The notes: generated by a model not told the origin, from the letters alone. 64,000 nucleotides of DNA from Stenotrophobium sp050739895 (GCA_050739895.1 JBOICK010000040.1:1-64000); one strand, 5' to 3'; numbered from the stretch's first letter, positions 35,745 to 45,556 are shown. Made by a program: numbers and translations.

Positions 35745-35880
35745 CGCATTCGGCAACTGCTCCTGCGTTGCCCTACTTCGGGCATCCATGCCCTCACCAT
35801 GCGCCCGCGGCATACCGCACATCGTGTACATTCGCCGCTTCTGCGCATCCATGCGCTCGCGGCATATGTACGTCCTGTAC
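35745..35880. repeat. Degenerate GCATCCATGC-type internal repeats
   Basis: The rpmA-obgE gap contains two related stretches with GGCATCCATGCCCTC and GCATCCATGCGCTC followed by GCGGCATA, and short palindromes such as GTACAT/ATGTAC. They look like a decayed dispersed repeat. Confidence 0.4.
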
Positions 35881-35882
35881 AT

Positions 35883-35909
35883 AAAAAAAGCCCCGCTACA
35901 CGGGGCTTT
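35883..35909 (-). terminator. Intrinsic terminator after rpmA
   Basis: On the minus strand AAAGCCCCG / CGGGGCTTT (35887-35909) with a 5-base loop is followed by an uninterrupted T-run (35883-35889 as A on the plus strand). It ends or attenuates the rplU-rpmA transcript before obgE. Confidence 0.88.
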
Positions 35910-35929
35910 AGGGACACCGCGCTGCAGCC

Positions 35930-36187
35930 TCAGGCCGCGACGATATCCACATGGAGCCGGCCCTTGACGCCGCGCTTGTTGAACTGGACCTTGCCATCCT
36001 TGAGCGCGAACACCGTGTGGTCCTTGCCCAGGCCAGCACCGACGCCGGCGCGGTAGTGGGTGCCGCGCTGACGGATGATGATGTTGCCAGCAATGACTGC
36101 CTCACCGCCAAACTTCTTGACGCCGAGTCGCTTGGATTCTGATTCGCGGCCGTTACGGGTACTGCCGCCTGCTTTTTTGTGTGCCAT
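35930..36187 (-). CDS. rpmA: 50S ribosomal protein L27
   Basis: An 85-residue protein near the peptidyl-transferase centre. It has the canonical start MAHKKAGGSTRNGRESESKR and the IIVRQRGTHYRAG-like core (here IIIRQRGTHYRAGVGAGLGKDH). It follows rplU by 19 bp. Confidence 0.98.
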   Translation of the reverse strand: MAHKKAGGSTRNGRESESKRLGVKKFGGEAVIAGNIIIRQRGTHYRAGVGAGLGKDHTVFALKDGKVQFNKRGVKGRLHVDIVAA

Positions 36188-36206
36188 GGTTCTCTAACTC
36201 CTGAAA

Positions 36207-36521
36207 TTAGGCGCCGATGATCTCGGTGATCTTCACTTCCGTGAAGTTCTGCCGATGGCCCTGTTCCTTGTGATAGTGCTTGCGGCGGCGGTGCTTGATG
36301 ATGCGAATCTTGTCGCCACGGCCGTTGGCCACGACTTCCGCATTGACCTTGCCGCCGGCGATCAGGGGCGCGCCGATCTTGATGGCGTCGCCGTCGGCGA
36401 TCATCAGCACTTCGTCAAAGGACACCTGCGCGCCGGCTTCGACGTTCAGGCTTTCAATCTTGAGTTGTTCACCCGTGGCGACCTTGTACTGCTTGCCGCC
36501 GGTTTTGATGACCGCGTACAT
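36207..36521 (-). CDS. rplU: 50S ribosomal protein L21
   Basis: A 104-residue ribosomal protein starting MYAVIKTGGKQYKV and ending in the basic RRRKHYHKEQGHRQNFTEVKI tail, both diagnostic. The ATG at 36521 is chosen because the open frame continues upstream into the promoter region without coding character. A consensus sigma70 promoter lies 60-90 bp upstream. Confidence 0.98.
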   Translation of the reverse strand: MYAVIKTGGKQYKVATGEQLKIESLNVEAGAQVSFDEVLMIADGDAIKIGAPLIAGGKVNAEVVANGRGDKIRIIKHRRRKHYHKEQGHRQNFTEVKITEIIGA

Positions 36522-36579
36522 CGGCTGACTCCGAAATAATACTGTTTGGCCGGACACGCCGACCCATAAAGAGCCGCGA

Positions 36580-36608
36580 ATTGTAGTGATCTGCCCCCGA
36601 ATCGTCAA
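36580..36608 (-). promoter_or_regulatory. Sigma70 promoter of rplU-rpmA
   Basis: Minus strand: TTGACG (36603-36608), a 17-bp spacer and TACAAT (36580-36585). Near-consensus and correctly placed for rplU. Confidence 0.8.
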
Positions 36609-36636
36609 TGACTTTGTCACATTCACCGGATATGAA

Positions 36637-36665
36637 TTGACGAGGCTTCGGGCAGCCCCTAGCAT
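36637..36665 (+). promoter_or_regulatory. Probable sigma70 promoter of ispB
   Basis: TTGACG (36637-36642), 17-bp spacer and TAGCAT (36660-36665), ending 26 bp before the ispB start, divergent from the rplU promoter. Confidence 0.6.
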
Positions 36666-36691
36666 CCCGCGACTTTTCATATTGGCCTCTC

Positions 36692-37660
36692 ATGGATCTT
36701 AAAGCCATTCTCGCCCCGGTCGCGGCAGACATGCAGCGTGTCGACGCCATTATCCGCGCACGCCTGTCGTCCGAAGTCACCCTGATCAACGATATCGGTG
36801 GGTATATCGTCTCTGCCGGCGGCAAACGGTTGCGTCCGGCCTTGGTTTTGCTGATCGCACGTGCACTCGGCTGCAGTACGGATGAGCCCGAGTTGCTGGC
36901 GGCAACCATAGAGTTCATCCACACCGCGACCCTGCTGCACGACGACGTCGTCGACGAATCCGGCCTGCGCCGCGGCCGCAAGACCGCCAATGCGGTCTGG
37001 GGTAATGCCGGTGCTGTGTTGTCCGGCGATTTCCTCTATTCGCGCGCCTTCCAGATGATGGTGGACACCAATCGCATGCCGGTTATGCGCGTGATGGCCG
37101 ATACCACCAACGCCATCGCCGAAGGCGAAGTGCTGCAGTTGCTGAACTGCGGCGATCCAAATGTCAGTGAGCAAAGCTATCTGCGCGTCATCGAGTTAAA
37201 GACCGCGCGTTTGTTCGAAGCCGGCACCCGCCTTGGCGCCATTGCCGCCGAGGTCGATGAAACCGCCCAGACGCGCATGGCTGATTACGGTCACAAGCTG
37301 GGAATGGCGTTCCAGATCATGGACGACCTGCTCGATTACATCGCTGATCCCAAGCTCAGTGGCAAGAATCTCGGCACCGATCTTGCGGAAGGCAAACCGA
37401 CCTTGCCGCTGATTCACGCGATGAAACACGGTAGTGAGGGCCAAGCTGGCCTGATCCGCGCCGCCATTTGCGAAGGCAAGCTTGAAAACCTGCAAAAAGT
37501 GCTCGAAGCCGTTGAATCCACCGGCGCCATTCTTTACACCCGCGCACTTGCAGAACGGTATTCCCGTGAAGCAGAAACTGCATTGACATTCATTCCCGGC
37601 TCTTCATATAAGGACGCTCTGATCGACCTGGCCCGCTATAACGGCAATCGTAAAAGCTGA
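36692..37660 (+). CDS. ispB: Octaprenyl/polyprenyl diphosphate synthase
   Basis: Makes the long prenyl side chain of ubiquinone. The 322-residue protein has both Asp-rich motifs: LLHDDVVDE (first) and QIMDDLLDYIAD (second), plus GGKRLRPALVLL. Divergent from rplU, as in many gammaproteobacteria. Its last 183 bp have a second, diverged copy at 58896-59078 on the far side of the capsule locus, next to a tRNA gene. Confidence 0.95.
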   Translation: MDLKAILAPVAADMQRVDAIIRARLSSEVTLINDIGGYIVSAGGKRLRPALVLLIARALGCSTDEPELLAATIEFIHTATLLHDDVVDESGLRRGRKTANAVWGNAGAVLSGDFLYSRAFQMMVDTNRMPVMRVMADTTNAIAEGEVLQLLNCGDPNVSEQSYLRVIELKTARLFEAGTRLGAIAAEVDETAQTRMADYGHKLGMAFQIMDDLLDYIADPKLSGKNLGTDLAEGKPTLPLIHAMKHGSEGQAGLIRAAICEGKLENLQKVLEAVESTGAILYTRALAERYSREAETALTFIPGSSYKDALIDLARYNGNRKS

Positions 37661-37855
37661 TTTGTTTGATTGTGAAGCCGCTCCCCGAATAAACCCGATT
37701 TGCGTCACAGCAGCGGGAATGTCGCATCATGCATCCGACCTGATTTGCTCTGTTTGATCGTGCAATTCCATCTTTAATCTGTTTTATCGTATCTTCATGA
37801 GCCAAACATGAAATATCATGCCAAGGTTGAATTCGAGAATGGCGTGAGTCAATAA

Positions 37856-39184
37856 ATGTCAGACCCTTACAAAATGCCGGCGATCCTGCAAGAAAACGAC
37901 ATTCCGCAGGCGGGTCGCAGGTATTTATTTCTTCAAGGTCCAATCGGTCCTTTTTTCAGTAGAATTGCTGAGCGTCTTTTAGAGTCCGGGCACGAGGTGC
38001 ATCACATCGCTTTCAACGGTGGTGATCGACTTTTCTGGACCGCAGGCCATTCATGTGACTACACCGGTGGAATCCAAAGCTGGCCATCGTTTCTGGAACA
38101 AGCGCTGTTAGAGCATCGCATCACTGACATTGTACTGTTTGGCGACTGTCGCCCATTGCACCGGATAGCAGTAAGCATTGGCGAAACCCGCGGAATTGGC
38201 ATCCTTGTCTGCGAGGAAGGCTACCTGAGGCCCAACTGGCTGACCCTGGAGCGTGGTGGTGTCAACCGGCACTCTTCGCTCTCTCGCGACCCGGCATGGT
38301 ATGTTGCACATGCAGAGAACCTCGCTCCGTGGCACCCCGGAATCCCGATATCTGGCAGTTTTGTCCGCCGAGCTTTAGAGGATGTTCTCTATCGGTTTTT
38401 CACCCTGCTGCTCGCATGGCGCTATTCCGGCTACCAGACACATAAACCTTGGTCGCCCCTGGCCGAATACTGGAGCGGCGCACGTCGTTTTTTCTTCACT
38501 CCGCTTGCCAAACGCCGCAGTGCCAAGCTGACTACTGGAATCCTCGCCAACCCGAAATTTTTTTACCTGCTGCCGCTGCAATTAGAAGCCGATTCACAAA
38601 TCCGCTTTCATTCTTCTATGGGCAGCATGATTCCTGCCATCAAGCAGATCATTGATTCATTCGCACACCATTCTCCAGCTGACAGCCTGTTGGTGGTAAC
38701 CGAGCACCCCCTTGATACCGGAGTCGTTGATCTAGGTCGCATCACAAAGCAGTATGCCGCGGTCACTGGTGTGGCTGATCGAGTGATCTTCATGCGTGGA
38801 GGTAGCCCGGAGCACCTGCTTCGCGCCAGCCAGGGAGTCATCACTGTCAACAGCACGCTAGGCATTCTCGCACTGGATTTCAACCTGCCGGTCAAGACGC
38901 TCGGTCACGCCATCTACGACCTCCCAGGCCTGACTTTCCAAGGGAAGCTGGATCAATTCTGGCAACAGAGAACGCCACCCGATCGCATGATCTTTGATTG
39001 CTTCCGGCGGGTGGTCGCAGCCGAGTCCCAGATAAACGGTGGACTTTATAGCCGCGATGCCCTGACGCTCGCAGTTAATGCAGCGGTGCGCAAACTCTCT
39101 GAGGCTGCGCCGATCCGCCCAACGGTTGTCACCAGCACAGCCTTGTCGCGGCTTGGTGAGTTGACATTGCAATCCTGCAAATAA
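37856..39184 (+). CDS. kpsS: Capsule polysaccharide Kdo-transferase, KpsS-like
   Basis: A 442-residue Capsule_synth-family protein. KpsS enzymes add the first beta-Kdo to phosphatidylglycerol, starting the linker that anchors ABC-exported capsules. Family features include FLQGPIGPFFSRIAERLLESGHEV near the start, ICEEGYLRP-like text (LVCEEGYLRPNWLTLE) and a late NSTLGILALDFNLPVKTLG motif. It is the first gene of the left operon, 195 bp after ispB. The start at 37856 has a weak ribosome-binding site; ATG 37874 is an alternative. Confidence 0.8.
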   Translation: MSDPYKMPAILQENDIPQAGRRYLFLQGPIGPFFSRIAERLLESGHEVHHIAFNGGDRLFWTAGHSCDYTGGIQSWPSFLEQALLEHRITDIVLFGDCRPLHRIAVSIGETRGIGILVCEEGYLRPNWLTLERGGVNRHSSLSRDPAWYVAHAENLAPWHPGIPISGSFVRRALEDVLYRFFTLLLAWRYSGYQTHKPWSPLAEYWSGARRFFFTPLAKRRSAKLTTGILANPKFFYLLPLQLEADSQIRFHSSMGSMIPAIKQIIDSFAHHSPADSLLVVTEHPLDTGVVDLGRITKQYAAVTGVADRVIFMRGGSPEHLLRASQGVITVNSTLGILALDFNLPVKTLGHAIYDLPGLTFQGKLDQFWQQRTPPDRMIFDCFRRVVAAESQINGGLYSRDALTLAVNAAVRKLSEAAPIRPTVVTSTALSRLGELTLQSCK

Positions 39185-39202
39185 CGCTTTCAACACTGAC
39201 CC

Positions 39203-40756
39203 ATGACGATCTGCACGAGCCTTTTACTTGGCTTGAGTTTCGCGTTTGCAGGCTGGCAGATGCCACGCATCATTGCACGGACATGCTGGAATTGGTCCCT
39301 GCTGCTGTTGCTCGATGGGGCAATGCCGCTGATGCTTTTCTGCCTCGTTGCGACATTGGGGGCTCGTCCAGTATTCGCCGGCTTCATAACATTTGCGATT
39401 GGATCGGCTTATGCCTATGCCGACCGCTCCAAAAAAATTGTGCTGGCTGAACCAATCGTCTTCACTGACGTTTTTCAGGCATTCGATATTTTCCGCCATC
39501 CTGGACTCGCATTGCCTTTCCCGCACAAAGGGCGGATCGCAGCGGGCGTGGCCGCTGGCCTGACCCTTCTCGTGATCCTGTTTCGTGCTGAAGCTCCCGC
39601 ATGGTCATGGTCGCTGTGGCCACCCCTGACCGTGGTTGCTCTCATCATGATCACCGGTTGGACTCTGAGCGGACCGCTTAACCGTATCGCGGGTCGTTAC
39701 CTGCGGCGGTTCCCGTTCTCAGAGGACCCCTGCTGCGACGCGGTCACAATGGGGCCGTTTGCAACGCTGCTTGCCTACGGCATTCTCGCGCGCGCCGAAC
39801 GGTCCGGCCGCCAGGACAAAGCCTGTGCCGCGCCGGTGATTGCTTCGCGAGCGAAAATACAGACATCCGCCAAAACACCGGTGGTGGTCATCCAATGTGA
39901 ATCGTTTTTTGATGCACGACGGCTGCATCCGGATCTTGCACACCTACGTCTGCCAACACTTGACCAATGTCGTACCACCAGCAGTCAGTGGGGCCACCTG
40001 TCTGTGCCCAGCTGGGGTGCCAACACGGTCCGCACCGAATTTGCGGTGCTCACCGGGCTGGAACAGCAAGCCCTAGGACTGGATCGATTCAACCCCTACA
40101 ACCGCTTTGCCAACCGACCCATTTCATCCTTGGCTTGGCAACTGCGTGAACAGGGTTACCGCACGATTTGCCTGCATCCCTTTGATCGCAGCTTCTATGG
40201 TCGTGATCGAGTGCTCCCGAATCTGGGGTTCGAAACCTTTATCGGTGAAGAAGCTTTCGTGGGCGCACCACGCGTCAATGGCTATATCTCGGATATCGAA
40301 TGCGCACGGGTTGCTTGTGAAATTCTCAGCGAGGAAAAGAACCCCGTTTTTCTCTTTGTCATCACCATGGAAAATCACGGGCCTTGGCCGCAGGCAGTCG
40401 CCGCCTCAAACAGCCTGTTGCCTGCCTCATTGGATGTACCGCTCAGCGAAAGAGACGCGCTGGAACATTACCTTCAGAGTATAGGCAGCGCTGATCTGAT
40501 GCTCAAAAAGATTACTAATTATCTGGAGCCAGGCGGCTTGCTAGCGTTTTACGGTGATCATTTACCCAGCTTCCCCGCCAGCTTCAAGCATCTGGGCCTG
40601 CAAGATACTCGTAGCGACTATCTAATCTGGCGCGGCGGCCAGGCTGGTCTTAACAACAAACCACCTGCAATAGACATACACGCACATGACTTAGGCGCTG
40701 CAATCTTGCAAGCCCAGCAGTCAAGCGTAATGTCATCTGGTCGTCGTCCCGACTGA
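39203..40756 (+). CDS. LTA synthase-like sulfatase-fold phosphotransferase
   Basis: A 517-residue inner-membrane enzyme: about five N-terminal membrane helices, then an alkaline-phosphatase-fold domain from about residue 225. VVVIQCESFFDAR supplies the metal-binding Glu and the segment WGHLSVPSWGANTVRTEFAVLTG aligns with the LTA synthase region carrying the nucleophile, read here as the Thr of GANTVRTEF. FYGDHLPS provides the distal Asp/His metal ligands. Relatives transfer phosphoglycerol, so the capsule may be decorated with, or built from, polyol phosphate. It follows kpsS by 18 bp. Confidence 0.78.
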   Translation: MTICTSLLLGLSFAFAGWQMPRIIARTCWNWSLLLLLDGAMPLMLFCLVATLGARPVFAGFITFAIGSAYAYADRSKKIVLAEPIVFTDVFQAFDIFRHPGLALPFPHKGRIAAGVAAGLTLLVILFRAEAPAWSWSLWPPLTVVALIMITGWTLSGPLNRIAGRYLRRFPFSEDPCCDAVTMGPFATLLAYGILARAERSGRQDKACAAPVIASRAKIQTSAKTPVVVIQCESFFDARRLHPDLAHLRLPTLDQCRTTSSQWGHLSVPSWGANTVRTEFAVLTGLEQQALGLDRFNPYNRFANRPISSLAWQLREQGYRTICLHPFDRSFYGRDRVLPNLGFETFIGEEAFVGAPRVNGYISDIECARVACEILSEEKNPVFLFVITMENHGPWPQAVAASNSLLPASLDVPLSERDALEHYLQSIGSADLMLKKITNYLEPGGLLAFYGDHLPSFPASFKHLGLQDTRSDYLIWRGGQAGLNNKPPAIDIHAHDLGAAILQAQQSSVMSSGRRPD

Positions 40757-40897
40757 TTGCCTGTGGGGGTTTCAGATATCACCTGCGAAAGAAGTATGCT
40801 GCGAAATATCAATATCAGTTTGATCGTGATGCAATATGGCCTCCCCACCTTTTGAAGACGGGGTCAACGGGATACAGTTTCTTACCGAGCCTGATGA

Positions 40898-41986
40898 ATG
40901 GTCAGTATCTTTAAAAAAAATATAGCCGCGCCTGAAGAACAGATACGTCATCAAGTTCAGGCCGCGTATCGCTGCATACTGGGACGCGAAGCAGAGCCGG
41001 AAGGACTCGAGCACTGGATGAAGTTTCTGCATGAGGGCGGCAGATACGACAAGCTGATACTGAGTTTTGTCAGATCTTCGGAATTCGAGTGTCGCCTTGA
41101 TGCGAGTCGGCAAGCGGAAAAATTAGCGCACGTCAATGAGACGATGATTGAACCACCGCCACTTCCCTCAGCAGTTCCCGTCACAACTGCACATGTAGCC
41201 GTTGATGCCCCAATCCCGACAGCTGACGCCTACCTGAGAGGTCGTCTATATGGCGAACAATATTCATGCTGGCCGGATCATCTCGATAGTCAATCCGATT
41301 GGCATAAATCACAGGCCAACCAGAATCCGCTGGAAGCATTTTTTGATGCGCACAAGGAAGGCCCCGGACTCTGGAAATGGCGCCACTATTTCGAGATTTA
41401 TCAACATCACTTCGAAAAATTCGTTGGCCAGGAAGTACACATACTAGAAATTGGGGTTTATAGCGGTGGTGGCCTTGCAATGTGGCAGCACTATTTTGGA
41501 GACAAGTGCCGACTATATGGCGTAGATATTCTGGAGGCCTGCAAATCATTTGAAAATGAGTCCACGAAAATTTTTATTGGCGACCAAGCGGATCGAAAAT
41601 TCTGGAAGCGAATAAGATCGGAAGTTCCCAGAATTGACATCGTAATTGATGACGGCTCGCATTTCCCTGAGCACCAGATCGTGAGCATGCAAGAGCTCTT
41701 GCCTCATATCGCACCCGGCGGCGTCTATCTGTGTGAAGACATCTATCGGCATCACAACGATTTTCATGACTTTGTCAGCGGCATGACCAATCAGTTGAAT
41801 GAACTGGGCAAAGCAAAACCAGGCTCGAATGACTTTCACGAAGGCATGGTGCCTAACTCTTTCCAGCGCGACATTCACTCGGTCCACTTGTATCCGCAAG
41901 TCGCCGTTATCGAAAAATCAACAGTACCCGTTAGCCAATTTCAGGCGCCCAGGCATGGAACTCAGTGGCTGAAATTTGGGGATTGA
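40898..41986 (+). CDS. DUF4214 domain fused to class I SAM methyltransferase
   Basis: A 362-residue protein. Residues 12-65 form one DUF4214 repeat (YRCILGREAEPEGLEHWMKFL...FVRSSEFE). The second half is a macrocin-O-methyltransferase-like domain with ILEIGVYSGGGLAMWQHYF (SAM loop), LYGVDI and IDIVIDDGSHFPEHQ. It presumably methylates a sugar or capsule repeat unit, with DUF4214 as a possible binding module. The following gene starts one base after its stop. A 141-bp gap separates it from the LTA synthase-like gene. Confidence 0.78.
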   Translation: MVSIFKKNIAAPEEQIRHQVQAAYRCILGREAEPEGLEHWMKFLHEGGRYDKLILSFVRSSEFECRLDASRQAEKLAHVNETMIEPPPLPSAVPVTTAHVAVDAPIPTADAYLRGRLYGEQYSCWPDHLDSQSDWHKSQANQNPLEAFFDAHKEGPGLWKWRHYFEIYQHHFEKFVGQEVHILEIGVYSGGGLAMWQHYFGDKCRLYGVDILEACKSFENESTKIFIGDQADRKFWKRIRSEVPRIDIVIDDGSHFPEHQIVSMQELLPHIAPGGVYLCEDIYRHHNDFHDFVSGMTNQLNELGKAKPGSNDFHEGMVPNSFQRDIHSVHLYPQVAVIEKSTVPVSQFQAPRHGTQWLKFGD

Positions 41987-41987
41987 A

Positions 41988-44900
41988 ATGGCCGCCATGT
42001 TCAGTACAGTTCTTGCAAAAATCGGGCTTTCCAGAAAACCAATAAATGCATTGGCTGCTGAGGAGATGATGCTCAGACAGATTCAGGCCGCATACCGGTG
42101 CCTGCTAAATCGCGATTCTGAACCGGAGGGGCAAACCTACTGGTCTACATTCATGCGTGAAGGCCGCAGCTACGAGGAACTCCTGCTGAATTTCGTTCGT
42201 TCTGCAGAGTTCCAGCATCGCATGGACGTGAGCGTACAGCCAGATGATCCCACAGCCGACGCCAACCAAGTCAGAGCCGCTTACATTTGCATACTGGGCC
42301 GTGAAGCCGAACCCTCAGGCCTTGCACACTGGACGGATTATCTGAGTGAAGATGGCAGCTATGATCGGCTGCTGCAGAGCTTTATCCGCTCTGCAGAATT
42401 CCAGCGCCGCCTCGCAGCCAGCTCACAGCTTGCAATGCCTGCTGTTACGCAGCATTTGATTACTGCTGAAAATCCGCCAGCAGAAATTTTACGCGGCAAG
42501 TTTGCCGTGCTCGGCAATCATCAAGCCTCACAGATGGCGCACTGCATTCAAGCCCTGACCGGGGACGAGATGCCGATCTGGCAATGGGTCAATGCAGATC
42601 AGTGGCTGGACACAGAAAGCGCGCGCGCTAGTCTGCTTGAATTGTTCAGGACGCATGACAGAGTTTTCATGCAGCCGCGGTTATGGGATGCCGTAGAAAA
42701 ACTGTACCCGGAACTCCGAAATCGCGTCGTGCTATTTCCGGAAATCAGCTTCTCTGCCTTCCATCCAGACATCGTAACTATCCAGTTGAAAAGCACAGGC
42801 GCTAACGTGCAAGGCCCCTGTGGTGATTATCATTCATGCCTCGCATTCCTTGGCTGGAAAGCCGGACTGAACGTTGCAGAAACACATACGCTCTACAAAA
42901 ACGAAAACTACCAACGACTGGGATTTTTTCACTACTGGCAGGGCTCGGCGACTCATCTGATTGCAGCAGGTAAGGAAGCCGATCTGGAACTCGCCGTTTT
43001 TCTTGATGAATGGGTGGCGCGCAGCTGCTTCATGCACTCAATCCATAATCCGAAGCTGTTTGTTATTGCCGACATTGCAAGGACACTGCTGCAGCGAAAC
43101 AACATTGTTACGATCGCCGGCAATCCTTGCGAGTACGCTCAGGATCCTCTCGCGAGCAACGTAGTCTGGCCCGTTTATCCTGAGATCGCTGAAAAGCTCC
43201 ATATTGAGGACAACTATACCAATCTTGATTGGGTTGAGCACAACTACACATTCAAACTGGAAGCTTCTCCTTCGCTCGTCAACCAGCCGGTACTAACTCT
43301 GAATCTAAAAGAGTTTCTGGAGCAATCATTTGAGGTTTATTCCAAATATGCCGCTGATGATCTGATCTGTGATCGTATCCACTGCGCCGGCTACCCAGAG
43401 CTGCTCGCCGATTTGCAGGCGCAAACAACGACTCCAGTGAGTGTGCAAAGCGTGGGTCTTTTGCCTCTTCCTGAGTCACCACCCGACAGAACGATGCACA
43501 AGCATAAATGGGATGCCGGCCACTTTGCTGTGTTGGGAAATTGTCAAACCGGGCATATGGCGCGCTGCCTCCAAGCATTGGTTGGCGGCAAGATGCCCAA
43601 GCAGGAGTGGGTCACTACAGAAATGCTGGCGGAATGGGAGAGTGGCACTACCAGCCTCGCGCCTCTGTTTGCCCGGCACGAAAAAATATTTATTCAACCT
43701 TGGATTTGGGCACCGCTGGTCAAGCGATATGCGGCATACAAAAATCAGGTTGTGCTTTACCCGTCCATCGGTTTCATGGCCTCTCACCCGGATCTGGTTC
43801 CTGTCGTCATCAAGCGCACGGGCACTGCCTTCGAAGATGGACCCGCTATGCGCTGCAACTCTTCCCTGATTTTTCTTGGCTGGAAAGCCGGACTGAGCGC
43901 CCAGGAAACAGCACGCTTGTTCAGGCGCGACATTTACCAAGGACTAGGCTTTTTCGATTTCTGGAAAAGCTCAGCCGCCGCATTGCTCGAAGAAGGCCAA
44001 ACTGCCGGATTGCCTCTGGATGATCTCCTCGCTCAATGGAGCAGGCAGGGTTGTTTCATGCACTGCCATGTGCATCCAAAACTGTCGGCAATTGCGGATA
44101 TTGCCAAGCTGCTGCTCAAGCGGCTCAACATTCCCATGATCCCCGGCGACCCTGTTGAGTTCACGCACGATTATCTGGCGAACGGTATCGTCTGGCCGGT
44201 CTACCCTGAAGTGGGCGAAGTCCTTGGTTGCGCTGGAAGCTACGCGTTCAAGCTGGGTTCTCTTTACTACTCACCGGATACACCGGTGCATATTCTCGGA
44301 CTGGAAGAATTCATCGAACGATCGTTTGCCGCGTATTCAAAATACTCGCCGGATGAACTGACATGCCCGCGCCTTGAGTCTGATGGATACCGCGCGCTGC
44401 TGAATCAGTTGCAAAATAGCAAGGAAATACTGGTTCCTGCTGTTGAAGCTGCGCCTGTTTCGCAAGCGCGGGTATCGTCAAGTTCCACGCACAGCGGTAA
44501 GGATCATCCATACCGCGACCTGCCGCCTGAGCGCTTCTGGCGTCGTGCGATCGAGAATGTGCGCGCCGAACAAGTTGACCCTGTTATCCGGACCAAATTC
44601 AAGATTACTCCTGTCACATGTATTGCCACAGCTGGGAGCTGTTTTGCACAACGCATTTCAGAAAGACTCGGCGACCGCGGGTTCAATTTTCTGCAAGCGG
44701 AAACTCCGCCTGCCGACATGGCTGCATCAGAAGCGGCCCGCCTCAATTACGGCGCCTTCTCGGCCCGATTCGGGTTCCTCTACACCGCACGCCAGCTTCG
44801 CCAGTTGATCGAACGCGCTTATGGTGACTTCACGCCCGCCAACAGTGTCTGGCAGCTTGAGAATGGCCGCTTCGTGGACCCCTTTCGGCCGCGCGTAGAG

Positions 44901-45551
44901 CCGGACGGATTCCGCTCTGTGGAGGAACTTGAAAGTTCGCGCACGCAACATTTATCGGCAGTACGCAGGATGTTTGAAACGCTCGATGTCTTTATTTTTA
45001 CACTGGGACTGACAGAGTCCTGGCGCGATAAAACTGACGGCGCCGTATTCCCGATCGCCCCCGGCGTTGCCGGAGGAACGATGGACTTCAAGCGCTATGA
45101 GTTTGTGAACTTCACAGTCAGCGAAGTGGATGATGACCTGCAGAAATTCATGATTCTCCTTTCAAAAATAAACCCGGCTGCACGTGTCATCCTGACTGTG
45201 TCGCCTGTGCCGCTGGTCGCCACTTACGCCGATAAGCATGTGCTCACCTCAACGATGTACAGCAAGTCCGTACTGAGAGTCGCTGCCGATCAGATCGCAC
45301 AACGCCACCCCAACTGTGATTATTTTCCCTCATATGAAATCATCGCGGGGAGCTTCAATCGTGGCCAGTACTTTGGCAATGATCTGCGTGCTGTTACGCC
45401 TGCCGGCGTTGATCATGTCATGCGGCTGTTTTTTGGACACTATGCACCCACTGCCGGAAGTGAATCCATTGATGCCGGGATGCTGGCCGAAGCCCGCAAG
45501 AACATCAGCTTTCTGTGCGATGAGGAGCTGCTTGCCGCAGCATCACAGTAA
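41988..45551 (+). CDS. DUF4214 x2 - WcbI x2 - GSCFA multidomain capsule protein
   Basis: About 1187 residues. Two DUF4214 repeats (about residues 28-140) are followed by two WcbI-type polysaccharide-biosynthesis domains starting near residues 168 and 510, each opening with FAVLGN(H/C)Q and containing FLGWKAGL, then a C-terminal GSCFA domain from about residue 870 (TAGSCFAQRISERLGDRGFNF). WcbI domains are putative acyltransferases of capsule loci; GSCFA proteins are SGNH-hydrolase-like. The protein may acylate and trim capsule sugars. The ATG at 41988 is used; the TTG 12 bases earlier overlaps the previous gene. Confidence 0.75.
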   Translation: MAAMFSTVLAKIGLSRKPINALAAEEMMLRQIQAAYRCLLNRDSEPEGQTYWSTFMREGRSYEELLLNFVRSAEFQHRMDVSVQPDDPTADANQVRAAYICILGREAEPSGLAHWTDYLSEDGSYDRLLQSFIRSAEFQRRLAASSQLAMPAVTQHLITAENPPAEILRGKFAVLGNHQASQMAHCIQALTGDEMPIWQWVNADQWLDTESARASLLELFRTHDRVFMQPRLWDAVEKLYPELRNRVVLFPEISFSAFHPDIVTIQLKSTGANVQGPCGDYHSCLAFLGWKAGLNVAETHTLYKNENYQRLGFFHYWQGSATHLIAAGKEADLELAVFLDEWVARSCFMHSIHNPKLFVIADIARTLLQRNNIVTIAGNPCEYAQDPLASNVVWPVYPEIAEKLHIEDNYTNLDWVEHNYTFKLEASPSLVNQPVLTLNLKEFLEQSFEVYSKYAADDLICDRIHCAGYPELLADLQAQTTTPVSVQSVGLLPLPESPPDRTMHKHKWDAGHFAVLGNCQTGHMARCLQALVGGKMPKQEWVTTEMLAEWESGTTSLAPLFARHEKIFIQPWIWAPLVKRYAAYKNQVVLYPSIGFMASHPDLVPVVIKRTGTAFEDGPAMRCNSSLIFLGWKAGLSAQETARLFRRDIYQGLGFFDFWKSSAAALLEEGQTAGLPLDDLLAQWSRQGCFMHCHVHPKLSAIADIAKLLLKRLNIPMIPGDPVEFTHDYLANGIVWPVYPEVGEVLGCAGSYAFKLGSLYYSPDTPVHILGLEEFIERSFAAYSKYSPDELTCPRLESDGYRALLNQLQNSKEILVPAVEAAPVSQARVSSSSTHSGKDHPYRDLPPERFWRRAIENVRAEQVDPVIRTKFKITPVTCIATAGSCFAQRISERLGDRGFNFLQAETPPADMAASEAARLNYGAFSARFGFLYTARQLRQLIERAYGDFTPANSVWQLENGRFVDPFRPRVEPDGFRSVEELESSRTQHLSAVRRMFETLDVFIFTLGLTESWRDKTDGAVFPIAPGVAGGTMDFKRYEFVNFTVSEVDDDLQKFMILLSKINPAARVILTVSPVPLVATYADKHVLTSTMYSKSVLRVAADQIAQRHPNCDYFPSYEIIAGSFNRGQYFGNDLRAVTPAGVDHVMRLFFGHYAPTAGSESIDAGMLAEARKNISFLCDEELLAAASQ

Positions 45552-45556
45552 ATGAT

